This document shows positions 22,175 to 37,468 of a stretch of DNA of 64,000 nucleotides, one piece after another. The first letter of the stretch is position 1. Each line of letters starts with the position of its first letter. Source of the stretch: Papaver somniferum (Eukaryota > Streptophyta > Magnoliopsida > Ranunculales > Papaveraceae); NCBI RefSeq assembly GCF_003573695.1, contig NC_039359.1:117993849-118057848 (forward strand), in the 5' to 3' direction. A program made the translations under genes and the position numbers. Under the pieces are notes generated by a model, which saw only the letters and a list, made by a program, of their open reading frames with translations, made no database searches and was not told where the DNA came from.

Positions 22175-22198
22175 GGGGGTGGGTGGGGTGGGTGGGGT
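22175..22198 (+). other. Potential G-quadruplex tract
   Basis: Five runs of three to five G, each separated by a single T (G5-T-G3-T-G4-T-G3-T-G4), make a near-ideal intramolecular G-quadruplex motif on the plus strand. It lies in the presumed 5' leader of the minus-strand LINE, so the LINE RNA would carry the C-rich complement. Confidence 0.8.
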
Positions 22199-22570
22199 TA
22201 GTTTCAAAAAGTACTAGCTCCCGCGAGATGAAGTAAGACAGAATATGTGATGCCATATCTAATAAGAGAGAAAATAGTTCGACCGTTACACAAACCAAGG
22301 TTAATCAAATCGCTCAAAACCGACGCTAGATGTACTAAAAGAGGATGGTCAAAAAGTCAAAGATACAAGTGAATGAATGAGATCCAGTAATACAGTTTCC
22401 CATCAGAGAAGAAATTCAAAAATAAAGAAGGGTAGAGGAAAATTTGGTGAGGGCATTAAATAAGGAAAGACAATTTATATCTATATATGATTTCCAACTA
22501 AAAACGAAGGGGATACCAATTCAGAAAAGCACGATCACTGAGAAATTACCATCCAGAGCAATTTTACCTT

Positions 22571-24680
22571 AACCTAGAAGATGGCTTGTAACCACCAGGT
22601 AATTCTTAGAAATGTTGTGGTTACATTAACTAGAACAATGCGCTGTAGGAAAGGCCAATTTCATCGCATTTTATTTTACAATTGTGAAGGTTGTGGCAAT
22701 CAATTGATTATGCAACCAGCTGAAGTGCAAAGGTTAGTGGATTGTAATGAAGGTAATCAGATGAAAAGGTATCAAATTCCTCTAGGGTTTGAAGCAGACT
22801 ATGTGGACCGAGCCGAAGAGGAATATCAAGGAATCCACCAAGTTGGATAAATGAATATGGGTTAAGTAAATCTCTATGTTCCTTAAGGTGGGATTATAAT
22901 GTGGAGATATGCTGGAAAGAAAAGAATGTAAGAACTATAAATGAATAAATGAATCTAGTGAACTTTAAATTTAAAAAAGAACTGGTTTGGATTTTTATTT
23001 TTTTCATTTGATTCATGCACAACAAAGATTTTTGTTTTTTGAGATTCATGTAAAGTAAAGGTTTTCTCCCTTTCCATTCCAAACCAAACACTTAGATGAA
23101 AGATCAAAAAGTATTGGATTGAAACTAAAAAATAGAACAGTCTTGACAATCACTCATGAGGATACAACAAACTTGAAAATCACTCATATGAGGATTCCAA
23201 TTCCTCTGAGGTACTATATAAATCTAAGGATAGATCTGAATATCAATCTTATTCGAATAGTTACAATATGAATCTAAGGATTTCAATTCCCATGATTCAC
23301 CACAAATTCACATTAGGGTAGTTTGGTTTTTAATCTAATTTCTATCTACTCAAAGATGAGATTCGAATAACTGAAACAATGGAGAAAAAATTTCTATTAG
23401 TTTGGATAAAACGAAACCGCTAAGGCATGCAAGCACTTTGCGAACATAACATGAATAGAGAATCGGGAGCAAATCATTATCACAAGAACTAAAGCCTACC
23501 ATAAATATAACAACTCTCTAACTTTTGCATTACTAGAAGTTAAGAAATTAGAGAAATAATCAAACATAAGTGCTAGAAGTCTAGAAAAAGAAGTTTTTCA
23601 TTCAGAGAAGATAAGGTCGAAATTTGAGGAAAACCCCTTCTTTAGAATTATGTATGGGTCTAAGAGAATCATTAGAGCATTGAGCGAGATGAACCGAGCT
23701 GCTGAAGAAGACCGATTAGTAGCAGGATCAGGATACCATAAATGGATATTACTCCATTTTTGAGTTTGTAACGACTAGTTTTTTTTATTGTTTTGAAAAA
23801 TAACCTCCCTCTTTCTGGATGACCATGAATATGCCACATGATCAATCATATGCTCAATAATCTATAATTTCCCTGTTTTCACATGAGTTGCACAATCCAA
23901 ACATTTGAAAAGAAAAACTAATAACCGACGTGTAAGAACATAAATTTAATGAGATAGTTATATTTTATTTGGAATAATGTGACGAAATCGTTTAGAGTCA
24001 TGTTTTCAGTATCTGTCCTAGTTAACCAGTAGGTTACAACTGCTTTTTGTAATTCACATGACTCGTCTAAATCTGATGCATTATATCTGATCCGACTTAC
24101 TATATTTGACTCATTTTTATTTGAAAACAATAGCGTTATAAAATTTTCAAGCCCAGTCAGATGTGTGTCTCACGGTTAGGCTCGTGTTCCGTATCATTCA
24201 ACATTTTCAGTATCAACAGTCACTAATTTAGACGACAGAACCAATCACAACAAAGTACTTGCAAGTAATGAGAAGTTGGAATGCACATATGCCGCATAAT
24301 ATGGACAAGAAAAAAAAGATTTATTCGAGTTTTATTTCGATAACCGTATTCATTCAATTTGAAACACAAAAAATAAGGACAACAAATTCTTGCCGTGGCA
24401 AAAGACCAAGCATGGACTAAACTCTTTCGGCTAATATAGATATCTGATCGTCCTTTTATACGACCGGAGTCAGAGGTACAAGCCGAGTCAGAGTTATGAG
24501 ACAAGTCGGACTTCAGAAAAATAGAAAAAAATAGTAGATGATTTGAAATCTGTCTCGGGCTGAGTCAGATTGAGAATCAAGGACAAGGTGTAACTACACG
24601 TGCACATAAACCTGCAGCAAGCATAATGACTATATGATTTAGATCTGAACAGAAGTCTTCCAGAAACAAACGATCCTACG
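22571..24680. other. Intergenic region upstream of ALG5
   Basis: AT-rich, with no recognisable gene. An 89-codon plus-strand frame at 22581-22850 has two CxxC-like spots (NCEGCGNQ) but matches no family I know. Short repeats of an aatctaagga phrase are seen near 23220-23280. The stretch 24140-24600 is more GC-balanced and contains several gagtcag-type words, but no structure I can name. Confidence 0.4.
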
Positions 24681-24688
24681 TATAAAAT
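24681..24688 (+). promoter_or_regulatory. Candidate TATA box of ALG5
   Basis: TATAAAAT lies 79 bases upstream of the ALG5 start codon, which leaves room for a 5' leader of about 45-50 bases if transcription starts about 30 bases downstream of the box. Confidence 0.5.
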
Positions 24689-24759
24689 GCGTTAACGTTT
24701 ATTTGAAGGTGAATTGTGATAGCAGTTGTACCAAATTTTATACCAGAGCAGGAGCAGGC

Positions 24760-27700
24760 ATGGACTGGCTGTGGACTCTCGTCGAACTTCTTCTCATCCC
24801 GGCTCTGGTTATTTTCCTCTCTCAATATCTTTATCATTCTCGCAAATCTCTATTAGGTTCTCACTTAACGAATCTTGTTCATAACCATCTACAGGTATTA
24901 TTATTAGGGTTTATTGTATCGCTTCTGTTTGAAGCATTCAGAAGAAGATCAACTTCTAGGTAAATTACAACGAAAATCCCTTAGATTACATCTATTTGTC
25001 TCTGAATTGCGATTATAAGCTAATTATTATGCTAATTTTCTTTGTTGCAGTCTTCACGATGGCCATCCTTCTTTTGAAGATCCGAAATCGAAAAAAAAGG
25101 TAAAATTTATGTTTTTTGGTCTAGAATTAGGCATCTTGAAGAGATTTGATTGAATTTATTTTATTTCGATTTGAATTTGTGGTTATATTTTGCTTTGTTT
25201 ATAATTCAATCAACAATTTGAGCTGATAAATGAACTTGTACAAGTACATCGAATTGAGTAATTGCTAGTGGCTTTTGACGTAGGCTTGTGATCCTAGCTG
25301 AAATTGAGGTTATCAATATAAAAAAAAATGAGTACTTTAAACATCTGTTTAAATCTTTTGGTTCATTTTATTTATATTTCACCATTATATTCTACTGGGC
25401 AATTTCTGCTGCTTCAGTTTAAGCAATTGGTTATACATGGTATTATCTCCACCTTTGTTGATGAAGCTTTGAATAAACCATTCAAGACTTTCCCATGTGC
25501 ACCTCTTATAAACTTCGAGCATATTCCATTTTGTCAATGAATAGTATTGCTCACAACTTCATCTATGATCGCATGCAAATGATCTGATGACTGAATCTCT
25601 TGGAGTCTGATATCTTTATTACGTTGATCAACATTAAATCTTTAGGTGAAGATATTGTTTTAAATCTGATGCTTATAATTATGCACAATACGGGTGCACT
25701 TGATCTTGTTCGTTTTAATGTCTTCACATGTAAGGATTCAGTCTACAAATCAATAGAACTTCACTGGGTGCTGAAGTTGTGGATTTGTGATCACTAATGT
25801 GTTAATTATGATATAACCTGGTGCATTTTCATTAATCACGCATACACTGTTGAAACTGAATGGTGACTGCTGAAAAAACAAACTTTTTAGATACACAGAA
25901 ATCGAATGGAAACCTTATGATCTTCTGATTGTGTTGGTAACATTTGTGGCAGGTGCCATTTCCCACGATATTTGATCCTGCCGAGAAGTACATTTCTTTG
26001 ATAATTCCTGCATTCAATGAAGAGCAGAGGCTTCCTAGTGCGCTTGACGAAACTCTGATGTAAGTTGATTTGTAACCAATATGAGGTGCACTCTTTTGCT
26101 TTATATCTCAATCACCATTTCTTTTGTTGTTCCATTAATCGCCCTTTAGAAACATCAGTTCATAGTTATATACTAGAATTTTTTTTAGACCCATGATGTT
26201 TCTTAATGTGATGTCCACTATGGATAATCAGTGAGAGGTGCACTTGTATACTTCTTTATTTCCATTAGCATAGCTCGAACTATCTTGATCCAAGCTAGAG
26301 CATGCAGAAAATTAGGGAATTGCAGATCAACTAGCAACAAGTTATAAAAATGAAAAATTGGCCAACTATACTGTACTTGTCTAAAGAAGAGGTGTACATA
26401 TGCAGTCAAATGTTTACTTTTTAGTCTGAAGAATAGCCTTTTGTGCTAGGTTCTTGAGTTTGATTCTTTTCTTCATCTGGAAAGTAGGAGTGGTCACTGC
26501 AGTAATTTTATTTCTTTCACTCCTATTCAGTGCCATTAGAAATTTATGCTCTTGCTTGTTCTGGAGCTTTATGGTGTCTATTAGCATCCCTGACTTGCTA
26601 ATCCGAAATGACGTGCTGTTAGAAAAGCTGAATTCCCCACCTAAGTCATGGAACGCCTATTACTGCTGGCAACACCACTCATTAAGTAGGTCCTCGACAC
26701 TCCTTCTGTGAAGAGGTTCATCGCATTCTGTTCCATGAGAAAACATCATAACACAGAGGACACCTTTTTATGTTATGGTCTTAGTCTTGTGACTGTAGAT
26801 GATCAGATGCTCGCAGTTGAAGTGTTTCCTCGTTTATTATAAGAATGAGCCTAAGATGACAGAATATTATACAAGGGTCTGAAACCATGTCAGGTTATTG
26901 CATTTAATCGTTAGGTTTATGTCATATAGATCTCTATTATTATAATGGCATTATATAATGGCTTAAATAAGCCATGTATACAATTTCGTAATTTGAAATA
27001 AAGCAACTGAATCTAACTAACCAAAAATCTAATAATCTAATAGCTCAGTGACCCCATAGATTCTTGACCTTTAATCTTGATACAACCTGGTAATATGATA
27101 AATTTACAACCCAACAAGCAATTATAAATCTGTTTTCCTTAGAATTTTCAATTTGCGGTTGCAAAATATTATCTCTTACTAGTGCACATGTACATGACAT
27201 GATGCTTGTTCTTGGTTTTCCAATGTAAAGGATGCCTCTTTTTGTTGCTCAGTTAAGTAATAAAGTAGTTACAGTATAGCTAAATCTCTAAAAACAGTTG
27301 GTTCTCTAATCTGTAGTTATCTTCAACAACGAGCTGCAAATGACAAAGCCTTCTCTTATGAGGTACGTTCTGAACTTCTGACTGAAGTGCGGTAATGCAT
27401 TCTTTGGTTCAGGATTATGAGAATATATTTCTCCTTAATTGCTTCTAATGATAATATTATACGATATATTCGCATTATATTCCTATTTTATAATGGTATA
27501 TCGGGGAGTTTGTCAAATTCAGATTAAGAGCTGAGGGATTTACATTCTATTTCATACTTCGTCTCCCAGATATGAAAACCACAATTCACGAGTTCAATTA
27601 ACTATAGAGTCGGTCACTAATAGTCTATACGGCAGTGCATTGTAAGTGGTGAAAGCTCAATGTTTGACAAAGCTTAATAAGGATTGACATAGAACTTTTT

Positions 27701-30286
27701 CCTTTATAACTCTTAAATGGAAAATGCGATCCTACTTATTGGAACTATGTAGACTATTATGCTATACAGTGACAAACAAATTAGAGACTGCATACATCAG
27801 GTAAAATTGTTATAACATTGATGTTCATAGTAAATTTCATATTTCTGAATCTTTTTTGATTTGCCACCACTAGGTGTGATGAATTGAGGTAGTTCGAATC
27901 TAATTATGATTAGGGTCTTGGAATGACTTATTGAGTCATGGCATACAAATATGGAAGTTGGGGGTTTCTCTTGTCCATTATAATGTACCATTATATCATG
28001 TCAATGTATTTAGGTAGCTGGGTTCTAGTGCTCACAGTGAGGGAAAATATTTGTGAAGTAATGGCTAATCCATACAAGATTCGCAAAATATCGGCTAATT
28101 CCATCACGTATGAAACTGTGAAAGCCCACAAAGACCTCGGGTTCTATTTTATTCTGTTTTTTATTTTGAGCTACATCTGACAACCTATTCCAACAAGTTG
28201 AAATAAAGTCAGTTTCTGCTGTCATCTGTTATGTGTATCTATGTTAAGGGCGAGGCGTTGGGCACAAATATGGAGCCGTGGGTCGCTGCGGCTCTGCCAC
28301 AGTGACATTTAACAAATACCCCCAATATTATATTTACTAGTTACGCAATATGTTTTAGAACAAACCCTAGTCACACGACGTAGACCCAAAATAGAAATTG
28401 GCTTTTAATATTATGTGAACAAAGTGGATTCAAATGTAAATTAGAAGCCTAAATGCTAGTATTAGGGTTTCCTTAAGAACTCTAGAAAAGGCTAGCGATG
28501 CACCCCATGCAAAAAAGATGCCACTTCGGCGCCTAGGCAGCACCACAGGAACGTAGATGTGTATGCTTTTTGAGCTACTTAGAGAACTGTTTGGAGACTC
28601 AGTAGTACACTATTCATTCTTTAAATTATGTGATTTTCATTTTCTCTTTTTCCTAAATATACAGTCTAAGGCAGATAAGATAACTAAGTGTTTATAGAGT
28701 ATGCTTATTTATTTTTTTATCCATAGGTATGCTTTCTTCAGACAGGGTCGCGTCTTAAGTTAATGAATTACTTCTGAAACAGGTGGTGCTAGTAGATGAT
28801 GGCAGTACCGACGGTACAATAATGGTAGCTTCCGACTTCATAGAGAATTATTCAATAGACAATGTAAGGGTAATTCCTCTTGGCAGAAATCAGGGGAAGG
28901 GGGAAGCTATCAGAAAGGTGAATCTCCCTCCATGCCTTATATTTGTTAGGTTAACACATCATCGAAAACCTAAATGTTGCTCACTGTGGACTCTTGAAGT
29001 TCTTGAGCTTTATAGATGTAACTCCGAAAGAGGTGTAGTTACGGTTACATGCCATTTATTTTGTGTTGCTCTTTCTTGTTGTTTATTTTGTTCAATAATA
29101 TTGACTGAAGTTATTTAATTCTGCGAAAGCAATGTAAAACAGGGAATGCTTCATTCACGTGGTGAACTACTATTAATGCTTGATGCTGATGGCGCAACCA
29201 AGGTTAATGACCTTGAAAAACTTGAAAGTCAGGTTTGTATCTGTCCAAGGGCTTTCACATTGTGTGTGGTTGATCTATTTCTCAAATGGCATTATAAGCT
29301 GATCTTTCTCCATCAGATACGTGCGCAAGCTGAAAAGGAAATTCAGTCGGCTGCAGTACCTAGTGATTCTAGCTCAAGAATATCGGATATCCCGATTGCT
29401 GCATTTGGTTCTCGTGCTCATCTTGAGGAGAAGGCTCTAGCATCGGTTTGTCTTAGTAATCTTGTTCACCTCCTTGTTTGTAGCTTTGTTAGAAATTTAT
29501 TGATTTTCACGATATATTGCAGCGGAAGTGGTACCGGAACTTTCTTATGAAGGGTTTCCATATTGTAGTCTTGTTGTCTGCCGGTTCTGGAATTCGCGAT
29601 ACTCAGGTGGTCTTCTGTGATATTGTTCTCTGATTTCAGCCGTTGGTTGTTTTTTCCGTTTTTTTTTTGGAGTCAGTAAGCATGCAGTTTCTGGAAGTTG
29701 ATTCAAGTTTATACTTCATTCCTATAATCGCAATGATATTTCTTAATATAATTCAATCATCTTCTCTCAGTGTGGATTTAAGATGTTTACAAGGGCTGCA
29801 GCTAGAAAGTTATTCACGAATGTTCGTCTGAAAAGGTATTTATTGATGATTAGTGCTGGAAAATTCACCTTCACCATGCATGCTACTTAAGTTTTCTGCT
29901 TATGTGCTTACATAGGTGATAGAACAGGCTGTAGGAACTTGAAACATTAGTGGACTACATGGTGGCATCCGGCTGACAGAATATACACAGAAGCTGCTGC
30001 ATCATGTGGTCAACTAGTGTAGTCCAATGGCAGTTCTTGACCCTATATAATACAACATCAGTGTTATAGACTCAACTCATCTACATTGATATTGTGCAGG
30101 TGGTGTTTTGATGTCGAGCTGGTATATTTATGCAAACATCTTTCCATCCCTATGATTGAGATATCTGTGACCTGGTCCGAAATACCTGGGTCGAAAGTGA
30201 GTCTCCGCAGTATTCCACACATGCTTGGAGAACTTTGCCTGATGTCTGTTGGGTATAGGACCCGTCTTTGGAGTATTCGTGCCTAA
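24760..30286 (+). CDS. ALG5: Dolichyl-phosphate beta-glucosyltransferase (ALG5), 10 exons
   Basis: Makes dolichyl-phosphate-glucose from UDP-glucose and dolichyl phosphate at the ER membrane, the donor for the last glucoses of the N-glycan precursor. Exons: 24760-24959, 25051-25099, 25953-26059, 27317-27362, 28783-28917, 29143-29232, 29317-29445, 29523-29606, 29771-29835, 30100-30286. All junctions fit GT-AG and keep frame, giving 363 residues. GT2-family motifs: [12 protein letters not shown] (101-112), [10 protein letters not shown] (137-146), [19 protein letters not shown] (about 168-186) and LDADGAT (192-198, containing the DxD). CGFKMFTR and RWCFDVEL follow. The N terminus has a membrane helix (about 3-22) and a second hydrophobic stretch (about 47-60). 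The protein is somewhat longer than the roughly 336 residues I recall for Arabidopsis ALG5, mainly at the N terminus. ATG 24760 was chosen because it opens the hydrophobic segment downstream of the TATA box. Confidence 0.93.
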
Positions 30287-30920
30287 AGTAATTTTTGTAA
30301 TCAACTTGTGATGAATAGAGATTTAGTTGGAAACGAAAGTTGGCTACTTCTGCTAATCTTGTCGGAAAAAAAGAAGAAAATACAGAAAGAGTTGGTTGTT
30401 TTCTATTAAAGTGCATGGTCTGGAAAATCAATGTTGAGCAGTGTCCCTTTATAAAAGAGTGGGAGGAAGGAAAAAAATTACCACTAGTTGTTTTAACTTT
30501 TAACTGGAAACTACTCTTTCATTAATCAGAGGTTGGAGCGCTAGTTACATATTATTGACAAAATCATATTAATAAACAGTTTATTTTTTATGAGCCATTG
30601 GATATAAAATTATCAACTGCCATTCTTGTTTATTAAACTAGGCGTCAAAGTGTGACCTCCCATAATCCTTTTTAACCTAACCAGTCGACAGACTAGACAA
30701 ATGAGAATACTAGGCATGAGTAGTAGATGGCAGCTTCGATGGAAGTGTCAATTTATAACTATCGTACATATAGAGCAACAAGTGACCTGCCGCTCTCACA
30801 CTTTAAACGGCAAGTGGCATAATAACGTTTTAGAAGTGTGTTGCACGACCACAGCTACAAGCCATCCTCTGAACTGTTTAAGTTGCTGTATTTGTGTTTG
30901 AATTATTATTATTATTTTAT
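30287..30920 (+). other. Intergenic region between ALG5 and CBL copy 1; left end of the duplicated unit
   Basis: Sequence homologous to copy 2 begins at about 30382 (acagaaagagttgg, matched at 36456). A conserved block, ctcacactttaaacggcaag followed by tggcataataacgttttaga at about 30796-30835, recurs near 36648-36685 and is probably CBL promoter. A stretch of roughly 150 bases around 30500-30660 is missing or too diverged in the second copy. No gene is seen. Confidence 0.6.
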
Positions 30921-30939
30921 TTTTTACAGCAAGTACACT

Positions 30940-31060
30940 TTAATACAGTACCGCATCCCAATCATGTATTTCGAAATAAATACACCATACAGTTTCTCTC
31001 GAGAGGTAGACATGTCGCTGAATATGGAAGAATCCTCTACTCTGTTCCATTCTTTAAAAG
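30940..31060 (+). other. Candidate 5' non-coding exon of CBL copy 1
   Basis: A segment ending tctttaaaag|gtaatc at 31060/31061 has a consensus 5' splice site. It pairs with a polypyrimidine-CAG acceptor (tgttttacag, ending 31825) 31 bases before the CBL start codon. This gives a 5'-UTR intron of about 765 bases, a layout common in plant CBL genes. The exon start is not determined. Most of this segment is absent from copy 2. Confidence 0.45.
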
Positions 31061-31856
31061 GTAATCTCCCTTTATCTTTCTTTCTTCCCGATTCCTTTGT
31101 GATTCTTCTTTAGGTCTTGAAATTCTCTTATTTGATCACTCAGGCACCAAAATCCTTTCATTTCATTTGGTCGATCTAGAATCGGTGTATAAGTTAGTTT
31201 GGTTCCTCCAATTTCAGTTCTGCTGGAAAAAATTGAGTTACTTTTGGGTTAAAGGAAGGGCGCCTTATGGATCGAATTCGTTTAGTTTATAAATGAAAGA
31301 TAGGGATTGTGATATTTAAAAATATCTTTTGTGCCGTTGCATTTTAAGATCTTAGTCATAATAAATTTAGTGTATGTTTAATTTCAGAAGAAACCTTGTG
31401 TATAGTATGTACGGATTATGTAATTATGTTTCTCCAAGGTAGTGATGAGCATCAGTGATCAGTTTTGGTCATTTGAGATTTTGATTTTAGGGTTTTGATA
31501 TGACAAGAAACTACGAATAGATGAAGTATCCATCTTCCATTTAATGATATGCTAGTGTCAAGACTGGGGGGACTTGTAAAGTAGCTTTCAGATATGTTCA
31601 CTTCTTAGCATATTAGCCTGTTTTGACTTCAGGAACGGTGTAAACACAAATTAACTGTCTTAATTATGTCCGTGTGCAATGTTTTTCCTTGGGGAAACTT
31701 TCTCAGGGCCGTCCTGTTAGGGTAATATCTTGTTCTTGTGATGAAAAAGTAACATTGTTGTGGTGTTTAAGCACATATTGGCTAATCATCGGTTCTGAAA
31801 TGACCTAGGTTTTCTTGTTTTACAGGTATGGATTGTGTTGACGAGAGTAAATTATC

Positions 31857-35275
<3,419 letters not shown>

Positions 35276-36281
35276 GATAGTGTCAGAGTTTATTTGTTGA
35301 GTGGTGCTGATAGTGCTTGTTTCTTTCTGTATGATTCCGATGCTAGCTTCAGGGTAATGATAAGAAGTGGGCTCATAGTATGCCGGTAATGCTGTTTTAC
35401 TCTCCTATAGTTTGTGTCAGATCTAAGTGGAGGGATTAGATTGAGAGTTTTCAACGTGAGTCTGACTATTCATGTATTCATGTGACATGTATGAGACTTA
35501 TAAAAGCAATGTTGTGGTTCTCTCTTTATCTTGCGTGGGGTGGTTACTGCTGAAAACAAAGAACAAAAATAAGATGCTCCTCTTCATATATTATCTTTGT
35601 TTCTGATGCCTTACAAGTTCCAAAAGCCTGTCACACCTATTTCATTTGGCTAGTAGGAGAAACTTAGAACAGTTTGAACATATGGTTGTTTCCCAATTTA
35701 GCAGCAGATATGTTGGCAGCTATGCATGTTTCTAGTCTCTTCAAGCAGATCATGCCCGACGAGTTTAATATTAGAGAGCTTAAGGGGATAAGTGCCTAGC
35801 CTGCTTGGATGTGCACTTGGAAGTTATTTTTCGACTTCTGGAAGTCAAAAAATAAGAAGTCAGTTTGAGTTAGCTTAAGGAGATAAGTGCTTAGTGTGCT
35901 TGGATGTGCACTTAAAAGTTACTTTTCCACTTCTGGAAATTAAAAAGCAAGAAATCAATATGGACATCTAATTTCAAAATGATTTCTAGCGGGAAAGAAG
36001 TTCACTTTTTAGGAAGTAAAATAGTCCGGTACCCAAAACCGTGCCTATTAGAAACAGTAAAAACGGACAGCAAAGATGAAGGGGTAAAAAGTAGAAACAG
36101 TAAAAACAATTCTCAAAAAAGTGAATATATTCTTTCTTCTTTTTTTTTACAAGTGGGGAGAGAGGCCAGAAGAGACAAAGGCCATAAAGTATAAACCCAT
36201 TTCACTTCATTTCTTCTCTTCTCTTGGAACCTCCTCCTTTTTCTGAAGAGCAAAAGCTGTAGAAGAAGGAGGGCAACAACA
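35276..36281 (+). other. CBL copy 1 3' region and NRPD4 upstream region
   Basis: The first part is CBL 3' UTR and flank, also found after the hAT element at 49937-50350. At about 35780-35950 a block with cttggatgtgcactt occurs twice, about 95 bases apart. From about 36050 the sequence matches 61324-61545, the 5' flank and leader of the NRPD4-like gene, including a cagtaaaaac word that became a LINE target site in the second copy. Confidence 0.65.
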
Positions 36282-36366
36282 ATGGCGGAGAAAGGAGGAT
36301 TCGGGTTTACACCGACCACCGCTAAAAAATCCAGCCTCAAACAACCCGTCGCAGAGTCAGCAGCAG
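36282..36366 (+). pseudogene. Orphan first exon of NRPD4/NRPE4-like gene (duplication remnant)
   Basis: This 85-base exon has an ATG and a consensus splice donor (gcagcag|gttaga). It encodes MAEKGGFGFTPTTAKKSSLK and eight further residues, close to exon 1 of the intact gene at 61546-61630. It has one codon fewer in the glycine run and one extra alanine codon. Homology continues into intron 1 for about 85 bases and stops at about 36450, where sequence from downstream of ALG5 begins. No other NRPD4 exon follows, so this cannot encode a subunit. The upstream 200 bases are also conserved, so it may still be transcribed into the downstream unit. Confidence 0.9.
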
Positions 36367-36449
36367 GTTAGATCCCCTTCAAACCAAAAAAGAAAAAAAC
36401 TAAATTTTTTTAGTGAAATTTAGTTCTACTTTCTTAAATCGTGATGATC

Positions 36450-36456
36450 GATAAAA
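36450..36456 (+). other. Tandem duplication junction
   Basis: To the left, ttcttaaatcgtgatgat matches NRPD4 intron 1 at 61698-61714 (with small changes). To the right, acagaaagagttgg from 36456 matches the region downstream of ALG5 at 30382. The breakpoint lies in the few bases between. No transposon ends are visible at it. Confidence 0.8.
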
Positions 36457-37468
36457 CAGAAAGAGTTGGTTGGTTTCTACTTCTTAAAGTGCAAGGCCAG
36501 AAATTAATGTTGAGGAAAGAAAAAAAATACTAGCTGTTTATTAAACCAGGAATGTCGATAGACAAAAAAGAATACTATGCATGAGTAGTAAATGGCAGGG
36601 CGATCTTGAGACCAATTCCTACAGAGCAACAAGTGACCTGCCGGTCTCACACTTTAAACGGCAAGTGGCATAATAACGTTTTAGAAGTGGGTTGCACGAC
36701 CACAACTTAAAGACATCCTCTGAACTGTTTAGTTCCTGTATTTGTATTTGTATTTGAATTATTATTTTATTTTTTAAAGAAAGGTAATCTCCCTCTATCT
36801 TTCTTTCTTCCCGATTCCCTGTAATTCATTTTCTGGTCTTAAAATTCTTTTATTTGATCACTCAGGCACCACAATGGCAAAATTCCTTTGGTCGATCTAG
36901 AATCAGAATCTTTGTGTAAGTTAGTTTCGTTCCTCCAATCTCAGGAAATTCAGTTTATAAATGAAAGATAGCCAGGGATTGTGATTTTTGAAAATATCTT
37001 TTGTGCTGTCTGCTTCTTGCATTTTAGATCTTAGTCATAATAAAATTAGTGTATGTTTAGTTTCAGAAGAAACCTTGTCTATAGTAAGTATTGATTATGT
37101 AATTATGTTTCTCCAACCCAGTGATGATAATCACTAATCAATGACCAGTTTTGGTCGTTTGACATTTTGATTTTAGGGTTTTGATAATGACAAAAACTAT
37201 GAATAGATGAAGTATCCATCTTCCTTTTATTGATAGCTAGTATCAAGACTGATGAGACAAGTTAGCTGTCTTATTTATGTCCATGTGCAATGTTTTGCCT
37301 TGGGAAACTTTCTCAGGGTGGTCCTGTTAGGGTGATATCTTGTTCTTGTGATGAAAAAGTAACATGTTGTTGTGGTGTTTACGCATGTGTTGGCTAATTC
37401 TCGGTTCTGAAATGACCTAGGTTTTCTTGTTTTACAGGTATGGATTGTGTTGACGAGAGTAAATTATC

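Larger units (their letters stand above)
17636..22570 (-). mobile_element. LINE (L1-type), minus strand, 3'-truncated and degenerate
   Basis: Read on the minus strand: a 5' leader (about 22570-21750), an ORF1-like region (21745-20625), a spacer (20620-19545), then ORF2 with an endonuclease (from 19542) and the first part of reverse transcriptase (to 17636). The sequence stops inside the reverse transcriptase, so the C-terminal half and poly(A) end are missing. That is the reverse of the usual 5' truncation of LINEs and implies a later deletion or replacement at the gypsy-like junction. The 5' limit is approximate. Confidence 0.75.

Noticed and set aside
22581..22850. 89-codon frame with CxxC spots
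   Set aside because: No recognised domain, no conserved neighbour and no splice context. Left as part of the intergenic description only.
28240..28560. GC-richer patch in an ALG5 intron, suspected inserted element
   Set aside because: No inverted ends, target duplication or tail could be found.
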